This document shows positions 8,132 to 15,122 of a stretch of DNA of 25,136 nucleotides, piece by piece. The notes beneath the pieces were generated by a model, which ran no database searches, had not been told where the DNA came from, and was given only the letters and a program-made list of their open reading frames with translations. Within the stretch, counting starts at the first letter, position 1; every line of letters begins with the position of its first letter. The position numbers were made by a program, and so were the translations under genes. This stretch comes from Bordetella parapertussis (lineage in GTDB: Bacteria > Pseudomonadota > Gammaproteobacteria > Burkholderiales > SG8-41): NCBI GenBank assembly GCA_945870465.1, contig CAMBSS010000049.1, forward strand, positions 1-25,136, given 5' to 3'.

Positions 8132-9056
8132 CCCCGCGGTATCGGTTGCGCCGGAACTGGCGCCGCATGGTTACGTGATCACGCAGCCGGTGCGCGGCTC
8201 CGTGATCCCGATGGACCTCACTTTCGTGCTGACGCGCGACGAAATCTATGTGCCGATCTCGGTGCGTAAACCGGCGGGCAAGGGGCCTTTCCCGGTGATC
8301 GTGATGGGCCGCGGCGCCGGGCGCGGCGGTGTCGCACAAGTCGAAAAGCAGGTCGACGGGCTCGCCGCCATGCAGGACGAGATGATAGGCCGCGGTTACG
8401 CGGTCGCGTTCGTCAATTATCGTAACGAAATCCCGCATTTGTACGAAGACACGCAGCGCGCCCACAATCTGCGGGACAACCTCAGCGGCGAGGGCCGCAC
8501 GCTGAAGTCGGCGCCGACGCTGGATTCGGATGACCTGATCGCGATTCTCAAGTACCTGCAGACGCTCGCTTACGTCGACAAAGACGCCATCGGCATCGTC
8601 GGCGTCAGCCACAGCGGCGAGATGATTTTAAAGATCGCGGCCGAGACGACGTTCGCGGCGGGTGTTGCGATCGAAGGCGCATCGCACGAATTCCTTAGCG
8701 TCAACACCGGTCCCACCGCGCCGCGCCTGGACAAAGTGATGCAGTACCAGGACATCGAGGTGGTGAAAAAGAACGCCGACAAGCAGCGCGCGATGGAGCG
8801 CATCCGCCGCATCAGCACGCCGATCCTGCACATCGGCCGCGATACAGACCATCTGCAGGGCATATTCGAGCTCGCGCACGAATGGATGCAGGAAGCCGGC
8901 ACGGACTCGACATGGGTGAGCTTCGATCACCCGGTACACGGCTTTCCGTTTATCTACCGCCAGGATGACGGCACCTATGCGCCCGACGCGGTGCAGCGCA
9001 AAGCGTTCGATCTCTTCATGGATTTTTTCGACCGCCACCTTAAGCGCGCGGGGTAA
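8124..9056 (+). CDS. Alpha/beta hydrolase (dienelactone-hydrolase or peptidase-like)
   Basis: The 310-residue hydrolase starts at ATG 8124 inside the end of the upstream gene; a longer frame from 7974 lies wholly over that gene and is rejected. The elbow GIVGVSHSGEM places the nucleophile at Ser162, with the usual Gly two residues later replaced by Ser164. A candidate acid lies in HIGRDTDH and the catalytic His in DHPVHGF near the C-terminus, giving a complete triad. No signal peptide is seen, so it is probably cytoplasmic. The fold resembles dienelactone hydrolase/acylaminoacyl-peptidase-like enzymes that hydrolyse esters or amides. Cotranslation with the WPHHFD protein is the only functional clue. 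Downstream are hairpins that probably end transcription. Confidence 0.88.
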   Translation: MVNPAVSVAPELAPHGYVITQPVRGSVIPMDLTFVLTRDEIYVPISVRKPAGKGPFPVIVMGRGAGRGGVAQVEKQVDGLAAMQDEMIGRGYAVAFVNYRNEIPHLYEDTQRAHNLRDNLSGEGRTLKSAPTLDSDDLIAILKYLQTLAYVDKDAIGIVGVSHSGEMILKIAAETTFAAGVAIEGASHEFLSVNTGPTAPRLDKVMQYQDIEVVKKNADKQRAMERIRRISTPILHIGRDTDHLQGIFELAHEWMQEAGTDSTWVSFDHPVHGFPFIYRQDDGTYAPDAVQRKAFDLFMDFFDRHLKRAG

Positions 9057-9080
9057 CGCGCGAGCAGTGCAGCGAGGAGA

Positions 9081-9117
9081 GGCGTCAGGCGAAAGACGCG
9101 CTTCGCCGAGAGACGCC
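9081..9117 (+). terminator. Nested GC-rich hairpin after the alpha/beta hydrolase gene
   Basis: GGCGTC (9081-9086) pairs with GACGCC (9112-9117), and inside it GGCGAA (9088-9093) pairs with TTCGCC (9102-9107) around an 8-nt loop. It begins 24 nt after the stop codon. No T-run follows directly, so on its own it is a weak intrinsic terminator and may act as a 3' mRNA barrier. Confidence 0.4.
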
Positions 9118-9128
9118 GGGCGAGAGAC

Positions 9129-9177
9129 GAGAGGCGAAAAAACCCGTCTATCGTCTATCCTGCTTTTTTCGTCTGTC
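9129..9177. terminator. Bidirectional terminator-like hairpin between convergent genes
   Basis: GAGAGGCGAAAAAA (9129-9142) pairs with TTTTTTCGTCTGTC (9164-9177) at 12 of 14 positions. The A6 and T6 runs at the loop side are arranged to serve both directions. It lies between the hydrolase gene (ends 9056) and receptor 3 (ends at 9184 from the other side). The whole 9064-9177 stretch is made of degenerate GAGACG-type repeats, so it may be a repeat element used as a terminator. Confidence 0.45.
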
Positions 9178-9183
9178 GGGTTC

Positions 9184-10152
9184 TCAATCCACCTTCGCGC
9201 CGGAACTCTTCACGACCTTCGCCCACTTCTCCGTTTCGTAGGTGTGGACTTTCCAGAAGTCCGCCGGCGTGCCTGCGATCGAGGTGCCGCCGAGTTCGGC
9301 CATGCGCGCAATCATTTTGGGGTCGGCCAGCGCGTCGTTGATTTCTTTGTTGAGTCTCGCCACCACCGCGGCCGGCGTGCCTTTCGGCGCGCCCATGCCG
9401 AACCATGCGCTGGCTTCATAGCCGGGCACAGTCTCCGCGACGGTCGGCACATCGGGCAGTTGTGGCGAACGCTTCGCCGTAGTGACGCCCAGCGCGCGCA
9501 GCTTGCCGGAGCGGATGAACTCGATCGACGACGGCATGTTGTCGAACATCAGGTGCACCTGGCCGCCGATCAGGTCGGGAAATGCCGGGCCGGCGCCCTT
9601 GTAAGGCACATGAGTCATTTTGAGACCGGTCATCGACATGAACAACTCGCCCGATAAGTGGACCGAGGTGCCGGCGCCTGACGAAGCGAGAATCACCTTG
9701 CCCGGGTTGGCTTTGACGTGGGCGATGAACTCGGGGATGGACTTGACCGGCAGCGACATCGTTACTTCCATCACGTTGGGCACACGCACCAGCCCGGCAA
9801 CTGGATCCATGTCGCGCAGGAAGTTGAAAGCAAGGTTGCTGTAGAGCGTGGCATTGATCGCATTGGCGGGATTGACCAGGAACACCGTGTAACCGTCCGG
9901 CGTCGACTTGATCGCGAGCTCGGTGCCGATGTTGTTGCCGGCGCCCGGCCGGTTGTCGATCAGCACCTGCTGGCCGAGGCGCTCCGACAGCCGCTGACCC
10001 ATGATGCGCGCGAGTATGTCGGTGGTGCCGCCGGGCGGGTAGGGCACGATCCAGCGTATGGTGCGCGTCGGATACTCATCAGCCGCGACCGCTGGTGCGG
10101 CGTAAACGAGCGCGGCGGCAAGAGTCAGGAATGCAGCAAGCAGTACTTTCAT
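9184..10152 (-). CDS. Bug/TctC family tripartite tricarboxylate transporter receptor (3)
   Basis: The 322-residue receptor starts at ATG 10152, where GGAGGAG lies 6 nt upstream; a longer frame to 10224 has no ribosome site and would bury the signal peptide. The signal peptide is MKVLLAAFLTLAAALVYAAP, cut near AVAA, then DEYPTRTIRWIVPYPPGGTTD with the loop Asp at residue 45. VLIDNRPGAGNNIGTE uses NN where most neighbours have GG or GT. PDGYTVF and HVPYKGAG follow. The M20 peptidase remnant lies 74 bp upstream on the same strand, which suggests the pair was once receptor plus peptidase for the same compound class (inference). Confidence 0.94.
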   Translation of the reverse strand: MKVLLAAFLTLAAALVYAAPAVAADEYPTRTIRWIVPYPPGGTTDILARIMGQRLSERLGQQVLIDNRPGAGNNIGTELAIKSTPDGYTVFLVNPANAINATLYSNLAFNFLRDMDPVAGLVRVPNVMEVTMSLPVKSIPEFIAHVKANPGKVILASSGAGTSVHLSGELFMSMTGLKMTHVPYKGAGPAFPDLIGGQVHLMFDNMPSSIEFIRSGKLRALGVTTAKRSPQLPDVPTVAETVPGYEASAWFGMGAPKGTPAAVVARLNKEINDALADPKMIARMAELGGTSIAGTPADFWKVHTYETEKWAKVVKSSGAKVD

Positions 10153-10226
10153 TGTTTCTCCTCCGGGGTTTAACTTATTTTTATCAACGATACCTGTATG
10201 CCGCCGCGCCGGCAAGTGGCGCACGG

Positions 10227-10655
10227 CTAACGGTTTTTGCTTTGCGACACGTCCATGAGCATGCGTGAAAGCAAATAGAGCCGCGGCTCGATAAAGTCGA
10301 TATAGACGTATTCCGTATCATTTGAGTGCGCGCCGAAGCCCTGCAGGCCGAAACGCTCGATCACGGGCGCTTTGGTTTTGAGCGCCGCGAAAGCCGCATC
10401 CGTGCCGCCGCCTTCGGCGACGTCGCCGATGACGAGTTCCTTGCCGAGTTCGGCGTAGATGGTCTGCGCATGCTTGGCGAGCGCCGCGTTGGCGGGCGTC
10501 AGTTCGAGCAGCGGCGCTTTTTCCTTTTTCGCGAGCAACATGACGGGCTCGAACGGCGCGGCAGGTGCGCTCAGTGCGGCGCCTGCTCCGAACAGCAGCA
10601 CGGCAGCGCATGCCGCGTGCCGGCAAAGGAAATTCGTGTTCATTGGCGCAGTCAT
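10227..10655 (-). pseudogene. M20 metallopeptidase (glutamate carboxypeptidase-like), collapsed by in-frame deletion
   Basis: The 142-codon frame joins the two ends of an M20 carboxypeptidase. Residues 1-50 give a signal peptide and the usual N-terminal lead-in (FEPVMLLAKKEKAPLL). From residue 51 it continues directly as LTPANAALAKHAQTIYAEL, GGGTDAAFAALKTKAPVIER and GLQGFGAHSNDTEYV, which is the C-terminal end of the family. About 250 residues are missing, including the dimerisation domain and all zinc ligands except the C-terminal His110 (in GAHS). The join lies near 10505. Frame, signal peptide and stop are all preserved, and GGGGAG lies 7 nt before the ATG, so a short exported protein may still be made. 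It should have no peptidase activity. A misassembly could produce the same picture. Confidence 0.85.
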
Positions 10656-10696
10656 CGAATCGCTCCCCGGTCAGACAGGCAGCTAGGTTACCTGCG

Positions 10697-10724
10697 CTGT
10701 CGGCCGCGTGGCAAGACGTATAAT
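10697..10724 (+). promoter_or_regulatory. Probable promoter of the alpha/beta hydrolase gene (perfect TATAAT)
   Basis: A perfect TATAAT at 10719-10724 lies about 44 nt before the ATG at 10768, in the 112-bp gap between divergent genes. The -35 region is poor: CTGTCG, 16 nt upstream, matches TTGACA at only three positions. The call rests on the -10 box and its placement. Confidence 0.45.
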
Positions 10725-10767
10725 CCGCAATCCCGCATTGCCTGCGACGAGATAGAGAAAGCACGCC

Positions 10768-11922
10768 ATGAGTCACTGGTTCGAGTATTTTCCCGGCCAT
10801 CACATGTGGTCACAGGGCATGATGTTCGGCATCGAGATGGCGGCGCAGGGCGCGGCGGCGCTAGGCGAAATCGACCAGATCGGGCAGCAGTTGAAGCCGC
10901 ACGTCGGCGACAACGAGCGCTGGTGGCAGGAGTGGACCGCGATGGCAAAACGCATCGAGGGCTACGCAGACAAGGCGGCGGAGGACGGTTTTGAGCTGAC
11001 GGCAGGCAGTTATTACCTGCGCGCGGCCACTTACTATTTCTGCGGCGAGCGTTTTATCGCGCCGTCAGAACGCAAATGGGACACTTATCGCAGCTGTCTG
11101 CGCTGCTTTCAGAAGGGCATCGCGACGCGCTATCCGAATATCGAACGCGTACAGGTCCCGTACGAAGACACGACTTTGCCGGCGTGGTTCTACAAGGCCG
11201 ACGTGCAGGGCCCCGCGCCGACGGTCGTGATGTTCGACGGGCTAGACAACGCGAAGGAACTCTCCGTTTTATTCGGCGGCGTAGAGATCGGTCGCCGCGG
11301 CATTCATACTCTGGCGATCGACGGGCCGGGGCAAGGCGAGGCGCTGCGTCTGCAGGGCATACCTAGCCGTTTTGATTACGAAGTGCCGGCGCGCGCCGCA
11401 TACGAGTACCTGGCGCAGCGTCCCGAAGTCGACGCCAAGCGCATGGCAGTGATGGGCTTCAGTATGGGCGGGTATTACGCGCCGCGCGCAGCGGCTATGG
11501 AGCCGCGCTTCGCGGCGTGCGTCGCGTGGGGCGGGCACTGGGATTATCACGAGTCGTGGGTGCGGCGGCGCAAGATCATGGAAGCGGGCGGCACCAAGCT
11601 CTCCGCGCCGTCGTTTCAGTTGCCGTGGGTGCTCGGCATGCCCGACATGGACGCCTGCATGAAAAAGCTGGAGAACTACCGGCTGGCCGGCGTTGCCGAA
11701 AAAATGCGCTGCCCGTTTTACTGTATCCACGGCGAGAACGACAATATCGTGCCGCTCGAATTCGCGCAGCGCCTGTATGATGCCTGTGGATCTCCGGACA
11801 AGACGTTAAAAATACTGACCACGCTCGACGGCGGCAGCGATCATTGCCAGGAAGACAACCGGCAAGTCGGCTCCAATCTCGTCGCGGATTGGCTGGCCGA
11901 ACGCCTGGGCGGAAGGCTTTAA
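10768..11922 (+). CDS. Alpha/beta hydrolase with N-terminal helical domain, 2,6-dihydroxypseudooxynicotine hydrolase-like
   Basis: The 384-residue protein has an N-terminal helical part (to ~125) containing NERWWQEWTAMAKRIEGYA and SYYLRAATYYFCGERF. The alpha/beta hydrolase core follows, with VPYEDTTLPAWFY, DGPGQGEALRL and the elbow VMGFSMGGYYAPRAAA. The likely triad is Ser232, Asp325 (in HGENDNIVP) and His359 (in GGSDHC). This arrangement matches the family of C-C bond hydrolases that includes nicotine-pathway 2,6-dihydroxypseudooxynicotine hydrolase and related esterases. No signal peptide is present. It stands alone between divergent promoters and the repeat element at 11941. A substrate cannot be assigned; a ring-cleavage product or ester is likely (family knowledge). 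Confidence 0.87.
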   Translation: MSHWFEYFPGHHMWSQGMMFGIEMAAQGAAALGEIDQIGQQLKPHVGDNERWWQEWTAMAKRIEGYADKAAEDGFELTAGSYYLRAATYYFCGERFIAPSERKWDTYRSCLRCFQKGIATRYPNIERVQVPYEDTTLPAWFYKADVQGPAPTVVMFDGLDNAKELSVLFGGVEIGRRGIHTLAIDGPGQGEALRLQGIPSRFDYEVPARAAYEYLAQRPEVDAKRMAVMGFSMGGYYAPRAAAMEPRFAACVAWGGHWDYHESWVRRRKIMEAGGTKLSAPSFQLPWVLGMPDMDACMKKLENYRLAGVAEKMRCPFYCIHGENDNIVPLEFAQRLYDACGSPDKTLKILTTLDGGSDHCQEDNRQVGSNLVADWLAERLGGRL

Positions 11923-11940
11923 GTCATTCAGGCAAAATTT

Positions 11941-12105
11941 AACCGTCGATGAACGCCGATGAACGCCGATTCAATTGGAATAGAAAATTGATAATTGATA
12001 TGCACAACGTTAAAGCGAGAGAGGGGCAGTTCGTGGCCAATTGTCTATTTTCAGCTGCCAATTGGTTTGTTTTTCATCGGCGTTCATCGGCGTTTATCGG
12101 CGGTT
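11941..12105. repeat. Long imperfect palindrome built of GAACGCCGAT repeats (MITE-like)
   Basis: The left arm (11941-11970) is a tandem of CGAT and GAACGC units; the right arm (12076-12105) is its reverse complement at 28 of 30 positions. Inside, AT-rich CAATTGG/AATTG segments (11971-11998 and 12037-12065) also pair imperfectly, leaving a loop of about 40 nt. No transposase or clear target duplication is seen. The right end stops just before the region coding the signal peptide of receptor 4, so the element has probably displaced that gene's native start. Similar short-repeat palindromes lie at 9064-9177 and 14946-15046. Confidence 0.75.
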
Positions 12106-13070
12106 GCATAAAATGGTTGGTTGTTTTGATAGGCGCGTGGTTGGCGGCGCACGCTGCGGCACAGACCTATCCGAACAAACCCGTACGCCTCATCGTGCCG
12201 TATCCGCCGGGCGGTTCGGTCGACTTCACCGGGCGCGAACTCGCGGCGAAATTGAGCGAGGTCTGGGGCCAGCAGGTGGTGCTCGACAATCGCGGTGGCG
12301 CGGGTTCGACGCTCGGGCATGGCTTGGGTGCGAAAGCGACGCCCGATGGTTATACGCTACTACTCGGTACATCGGCGGGGCTGGTCGTGAGTCCCGCTCT
12401 CGGCAGCAAGGTCAGCTACGATTCGCTCAAGGATTACGCGCCGATCGGGCTCGCCGTATACGCGCCGTTTGCGTTGACGCTGCATCCCGGGGTGCCGGCG
12501 AACAGCACGAAGGAATTCATCGACTACGCGAAAGCGAATCCGGGCAAGATCAATTTCTCCTCCCCGGGCACCGGCACGCCAAACCACCTGGGCGGCGAGC
12601 TGCTGAAAGCGCTAGGCGGCATCAACATCGTACACGTGCCGTATAAGGGCGGCGGCCCCGCGCTGGTCGACCTGATCAGCGGACAGGTGCAGATGACATT
12701 TTCCGGCGTGCCGCAGATCCTGCAGCATCTGAAAGCGGGCAGGTTGAAAGCGGTGGCGATCGGCCATCCGACGCGCATCAAATCGCTGCCGGACGCCCCG
12801 CCAGTTGCCGACACGCTGCCGGGTTTCAACAATACCTCGTGGTACGGTTTGCTTGCGCCCGTCAGCACGCCGCCGGCGATCGTCAACCGCATCAACGCCG
12901 ACATGAACAAGGTGCTGGCGTCCCCGGAGTTTGGCCAGCGGCTGTTGCTGCAGGGCGTGGAACCGGTAACCAGCACGCCGCAGGGCATGCGCGACATGAT
13001 AGCCAATGAACTCGCGCGCTGGCGCAAGGTGATCAAGGACGCGGGCATCAGCGTCGAAACAGCGCAATAA
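12033..13070 (+). CDS. Bug/TctC family tripartite tricarboxylate transporter receptor (4), start altered by repeat
   Basis: From TYPNKPVRLIVPYPPGGSVD onward this is a normal Bug receptor, with VVLDNRGGAGSTLGHG, PDGYTLL and HVPYKGGGPA. The start is uncertain. A signal peptide core (KWLVVLIGAWLAAHAAAQ) is preceded by ATA at 12108, where an ATG would be expected, and the repeat element ends just upstream. I list GTG 12033 because GAGAGGGG lies a few bases before it; in-frame ATGs at 11949 and 12000 have no ribosome site. All of these would translate through the repeat and give an unusually long n-region. The ATG at 12113 is in another frame. Receptor 5 follows after 28 bp, so the pair is a tandem operon. 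Confidence 0.85.
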   Translation: MANCLFSAANWFVFHRRSSAFIGGCIKWLVVLIGAWLAAHAAAQTYPNKPVRLIVPYPPGGSVDFTGRELAAKLSEVWGQQVVLDNRGGAGSTLGHGLGAKATPDGYTLLLGTSAGLVVSPALGSKVSYDSLKDYAPIGLAVYAPFALTLHPGVPANSTKEFIDYAKANPGKINFSSPGTGTPNHLGGELLKALGGINIVHVPYKGGGPALVDLISGQVQMTFSGVPQILQHLKAGRLKAVAIGHPTRIKSLPDAPPVADTLPGFNNTSWYGLLAPVSTPPAIVNRINADMNKVLASPEFGQRLLLQGVEPVTSTPQGMRDMIANELARWRKVIKDAGISVETAQ

Positions 13071-13098
13071 AGCGTGGCATGAAATCCGGAGGACGCAC

Positions 13099-14058
13099 TT
13101 GAAATTTGAAAATGTAGCACTGGCGCTGGCACTGTGTTCGTGCGCGGTGGCCGCGGCTGCCGACACCTATCCGGCCAAGCCGATCCGCTTCGTCGTGCCG
13201 TCGTCGGCGGGCGGCGGCAGCGACGTGCTCGCGCGCATGTTCGCGCAGAAGATGACCGAGAACTGGGGGCAGCAGGTGGTGATCGACAACCGCTCCGGCG
13301 CGGGCGGCATCATAGGCTCTGAAATCGTCGCGCAGTCGGCGCCCGATGGCTACACGATACTGACCGTCGCTCCCGGCTATTCGTACAACTCGCTGCTTTA
13401 CGCAAAGCTGCCGTACGACACGCTGAAGGATTTTTCGCGCGTCACCCACCTCGCCAACGCGCCGACCGTGCTTGTAGTGCACGCCAGCGTGCCCGCGAAG
13501 TCGGTGCCCGAACTCATCAGCATGGCGAAAGCCAAACCGGGCGGCCTCAACTGCGCGACATCGGGCATAGGCACCAGCGGTTATTTGTCGGTGATCCTGT
13601 TCAAGCGCATGGCGGGCATAGACCTCACGCTGATTCCGTACAAGGGTGCTGGCGATTCGACTGCGGCCATCGTCGGCGGCCAGGTGCAGATGCTGTTCAC
13701 GGCACCGGGTCCGGCGATTCCGCATATCCGCAGCGGACGCTTGCGCGCGCTCGGCGTTACGAGCACGAAGCGGGTCACCAGTCTGCCCGAGGTGCCGACC
13801 ATCGCGGAAACGTTGCCGGGTTACGCGCTTGAGGGCGCGTACGGCATCCTCGCGCCGCCGAAGATGCCGCGCGCCATCATCGACAAACTGAATGCGGAGT
13901 TTTTGCGCATACTCAAATTGCCGGACATCCGCACCAAGCTTGTCGATTTGGGATTCGAGCCGGTCGGCAGCACGCCAGAGCAATACACGAAGCTGGTCGT
14001 CGAGGACATGGCGAACTGGGCCAAGATATTCAAGGAAATCGGCATCAAGCCGGAATGA
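13099..14058 (+). CDS. Bug/TctC family tripartite tricarboxylate transporter receptor (5), TTG start
   Basis: The 319-residue receptor starts with TTG at 13099, supported by GGAGGA 6 nt upstream and by the signal peptide KFENVALALALCSCAVAAAA that follows. The ligand loop reads VPSSAGGGSDVLAR instead of VPYPPGGxxD, so the aromatic and both prolines are lost; this suggests a different ligand from its neighbour. VVIDNRSGAGGIIGSE, PDGYTIL and LIPYKGAGDS are otherwise standard. It is the second of two tandem rightward receptors and ends 22 bp from the convergent amidohydrolase gene. Two receptors with no enzyme between them may cover different ligands for one transporter (inference). Confidence 0.93.
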   Translation: MKFENVALALALCSCAVAAAADTYPAKPIRFVVPSSAGGGSDVLARMFAQKMTENWGQQVVIDNRSGAGGIIGSEIVAQSAPDGYTILTVAPGYSYNSLLYAKLPYDTLKDFSRVTHLANAPTVLVVHASVPAKSVPELISMAKAKPGGLNCATSGIGTSGYLSVILFKRMAGIDLTLIPYKGAGDSTAAIVGGQVQMLFTAPGPAIPHIRSGRLRALGVTSTKRVTSLPEVPTIAETLPGYALEGAYGILAPPKMPRAIIDKLNAEFLRILKLPDIRTKLVDLGFEPVGSTPEQYTKLVVEDMANWAKIFKEIGIKPE

Positions 14059-14080
14059 CGCGTGCAGTAAGGCGCGCGGT

Positions 14081-14941
14081 TCAGGCCCAGTACAGCCGGT
14101 CCGGATTGTCGACGAGGATTTTGCGGCGCATCACTTCGTCTTCAAAGGTTCGCGCAAACAGGTCGACCTGTTCGCCGTCGTTCGGCATTTCCTTCACGTT
14201 CGGGTGCGGGTAGTCGGTGCCCCACAGCACGCGGTCAGGGGCGGCCGCAAAGAGGGCGCGCGCATAAGGCATGGCGTCGTGAAACGGCCGGCCGGTCGAC
14301 GACACGCGCTCGGAACCGCTGACCTTCACCCACACGCGCTCGTCCTTCATCAGGTCGAGCAGCAGCTTGAACGGCTTTTGTTCCATTCCATTCTTTGCGA
14401 CGACGCGGCCCATGTGATCGATGATGAACACGATGTCGAGCCCGAGCAGAAAGTCGCGGTAAGCTGCGATGTCCTGCGCGTCGAGGTGCACCTGCAGATG
14501 CCAGCCGAGCGGTTTGATGCGCGTGACGACCGCCTCGATCACCCTGAGATCGGGCGCGCCGCCGAGATGCGCAACGAAATTGAAGCGCGCGCCACGCACA
14601 CCGGCCGTATGCAGCGCGCGCAGTTCCTCATCGGTGACCAGATCGTTGATCATGCAGACGCCGCGCCACGCGCCCCGCGACCAGTTCAGCGCATCGATTA
14701 CTGCCGCGTTATCAGTGCCGTGGCAACTCGCCTGCACCAGCACCGCGCGCGAGAAGCCGAGATGCTTATGCAATGCCGCGAGTTGTTCTTTCGGTGCATC
14801 CGGGGGCGTGTAGCTGCGGTTGGGCGCGTACGGAAATTTCGCGCCTGGCCCGAACACATGGCAATGCGCGTCGCATGCGCCGGGTGGCGGCACGTACTTC
14901 GGCTTGATCGGATTGGGATCAGGGGCGAGGATGGTTTTCAT
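14081..14941 (-). CDS. Amidohydrolase family 2 protein, 2-pyrone-4,6-dicarboxylate lactonase-like (2)
   Basis: The 286-residue protein opens PPPGACDAHCHVFGPGAKFPY with the HxH metal pair at His26 and His28. His152 (VHLDAQD), His176 (IIDHMGR) and Asp243 (GTDYPHP) complete the amidohydrolase pattern, and NRSYTPPDAP with RAVLVQASCHGTDN is typical of LigI-like lactonases. ATG 14941 is chosen because the frame to 14986 runs into the intergenic repeat and has no ribosome site; the site at 14941 is itself weak. It shares the fold and residue layout of the protein at 5904-6797 but is clearly divergent, so they are paralogues with probably different substrates. It is leftward, downstream of the repeat and the TctC fossil. 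Confidence 0.88.
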   Translation of the reverse strand: MKTILAPDPNPIKPKYVPPPGACDAHCHVFGPGAKFPYAPNRSYTPPDAPKEQLAALHKHLGFSRAVLVQASCHGTDNAAVIDALNWSRGAWRGVCMINDLVTDEELRALHTAGVRGARFNFVAHLGGAPDLRVIEAVVTRIKPLGWHLQVHLDAQDIAAYRDFLLGLDIVFIIDHMGRVVAKNGMEQKPFKLLLDLMKDERVWVKVSGSERVSSTGRPFHDAMPYARALFAAAPDRVLWGTDYPHPNVKEMPNDGEQVDLFARTFEDEVMRRKILVDNPDRLYWA

Positions 14942-14945
14942 TTTT

Positions 14946-15046
14946 CGGTGATGAGTAACGAGTGATGAGCGATGGGTGGTGAGCAACGGATGAGGACATT
15001 AGAAGTGCGCAAATTCCCATTGCCCATCACTCATTACCCATTGCCG
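14946..15046. repeat. Imperfect palindrome built of GATGAG/GATGGG repeats
   Basis: The left arm (14946-14976) and the reverse complement of the right arm (15016-15046) match at 25 of 31 positions; every mismatch is a transition, and three of the six would still pair as G-U in RNA. The arms are degenerate repeats of GTGATGAGTAAC/GATGGG type and flank a loop of about 39 nt. It fills the gap between the amidohydrolase start and the TctC fossil. It has no coding content and could act as a terminator for the upstream leftward operon. Confidence 0.6.
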
Positions 15047-15050
15047 GTTT

Positions 15051-15122
15051 TCAAAGCCGCGGAATCTTCGCTTTGCCGATCAGCGTATTCCGCTTGGCGA
15101 TTTCATCGATCAGCAAATGCCG
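15051..15122 (-). pseudogene. C-terminal fossil of a Bug/TctC receptor
   Basis: On the minus strand the last ~24 codons before TGA at 15053-15051 include EIAKRNTLIGKAKIPRL. The intact receptor ending at 23679 finishes EIAKWNALIDKANIPRL, identical at 13 of 17 positions including the IPRL end. The fossil begins about where the PrpD-family gene ends and overlaps its last codons in another frame, so most of a receptor gene once following PrpD has been deleted. The surviving piece has no start codon or ribosome site and cannot make a receptor. Confidence 0.75.

Noticed and set aside
12113..12124. ATG at 12113 as start of receptor 4
   Set aside because: It is out of frame with the TctC coding sequence and reads MVGCFDR, not a signal peptide.
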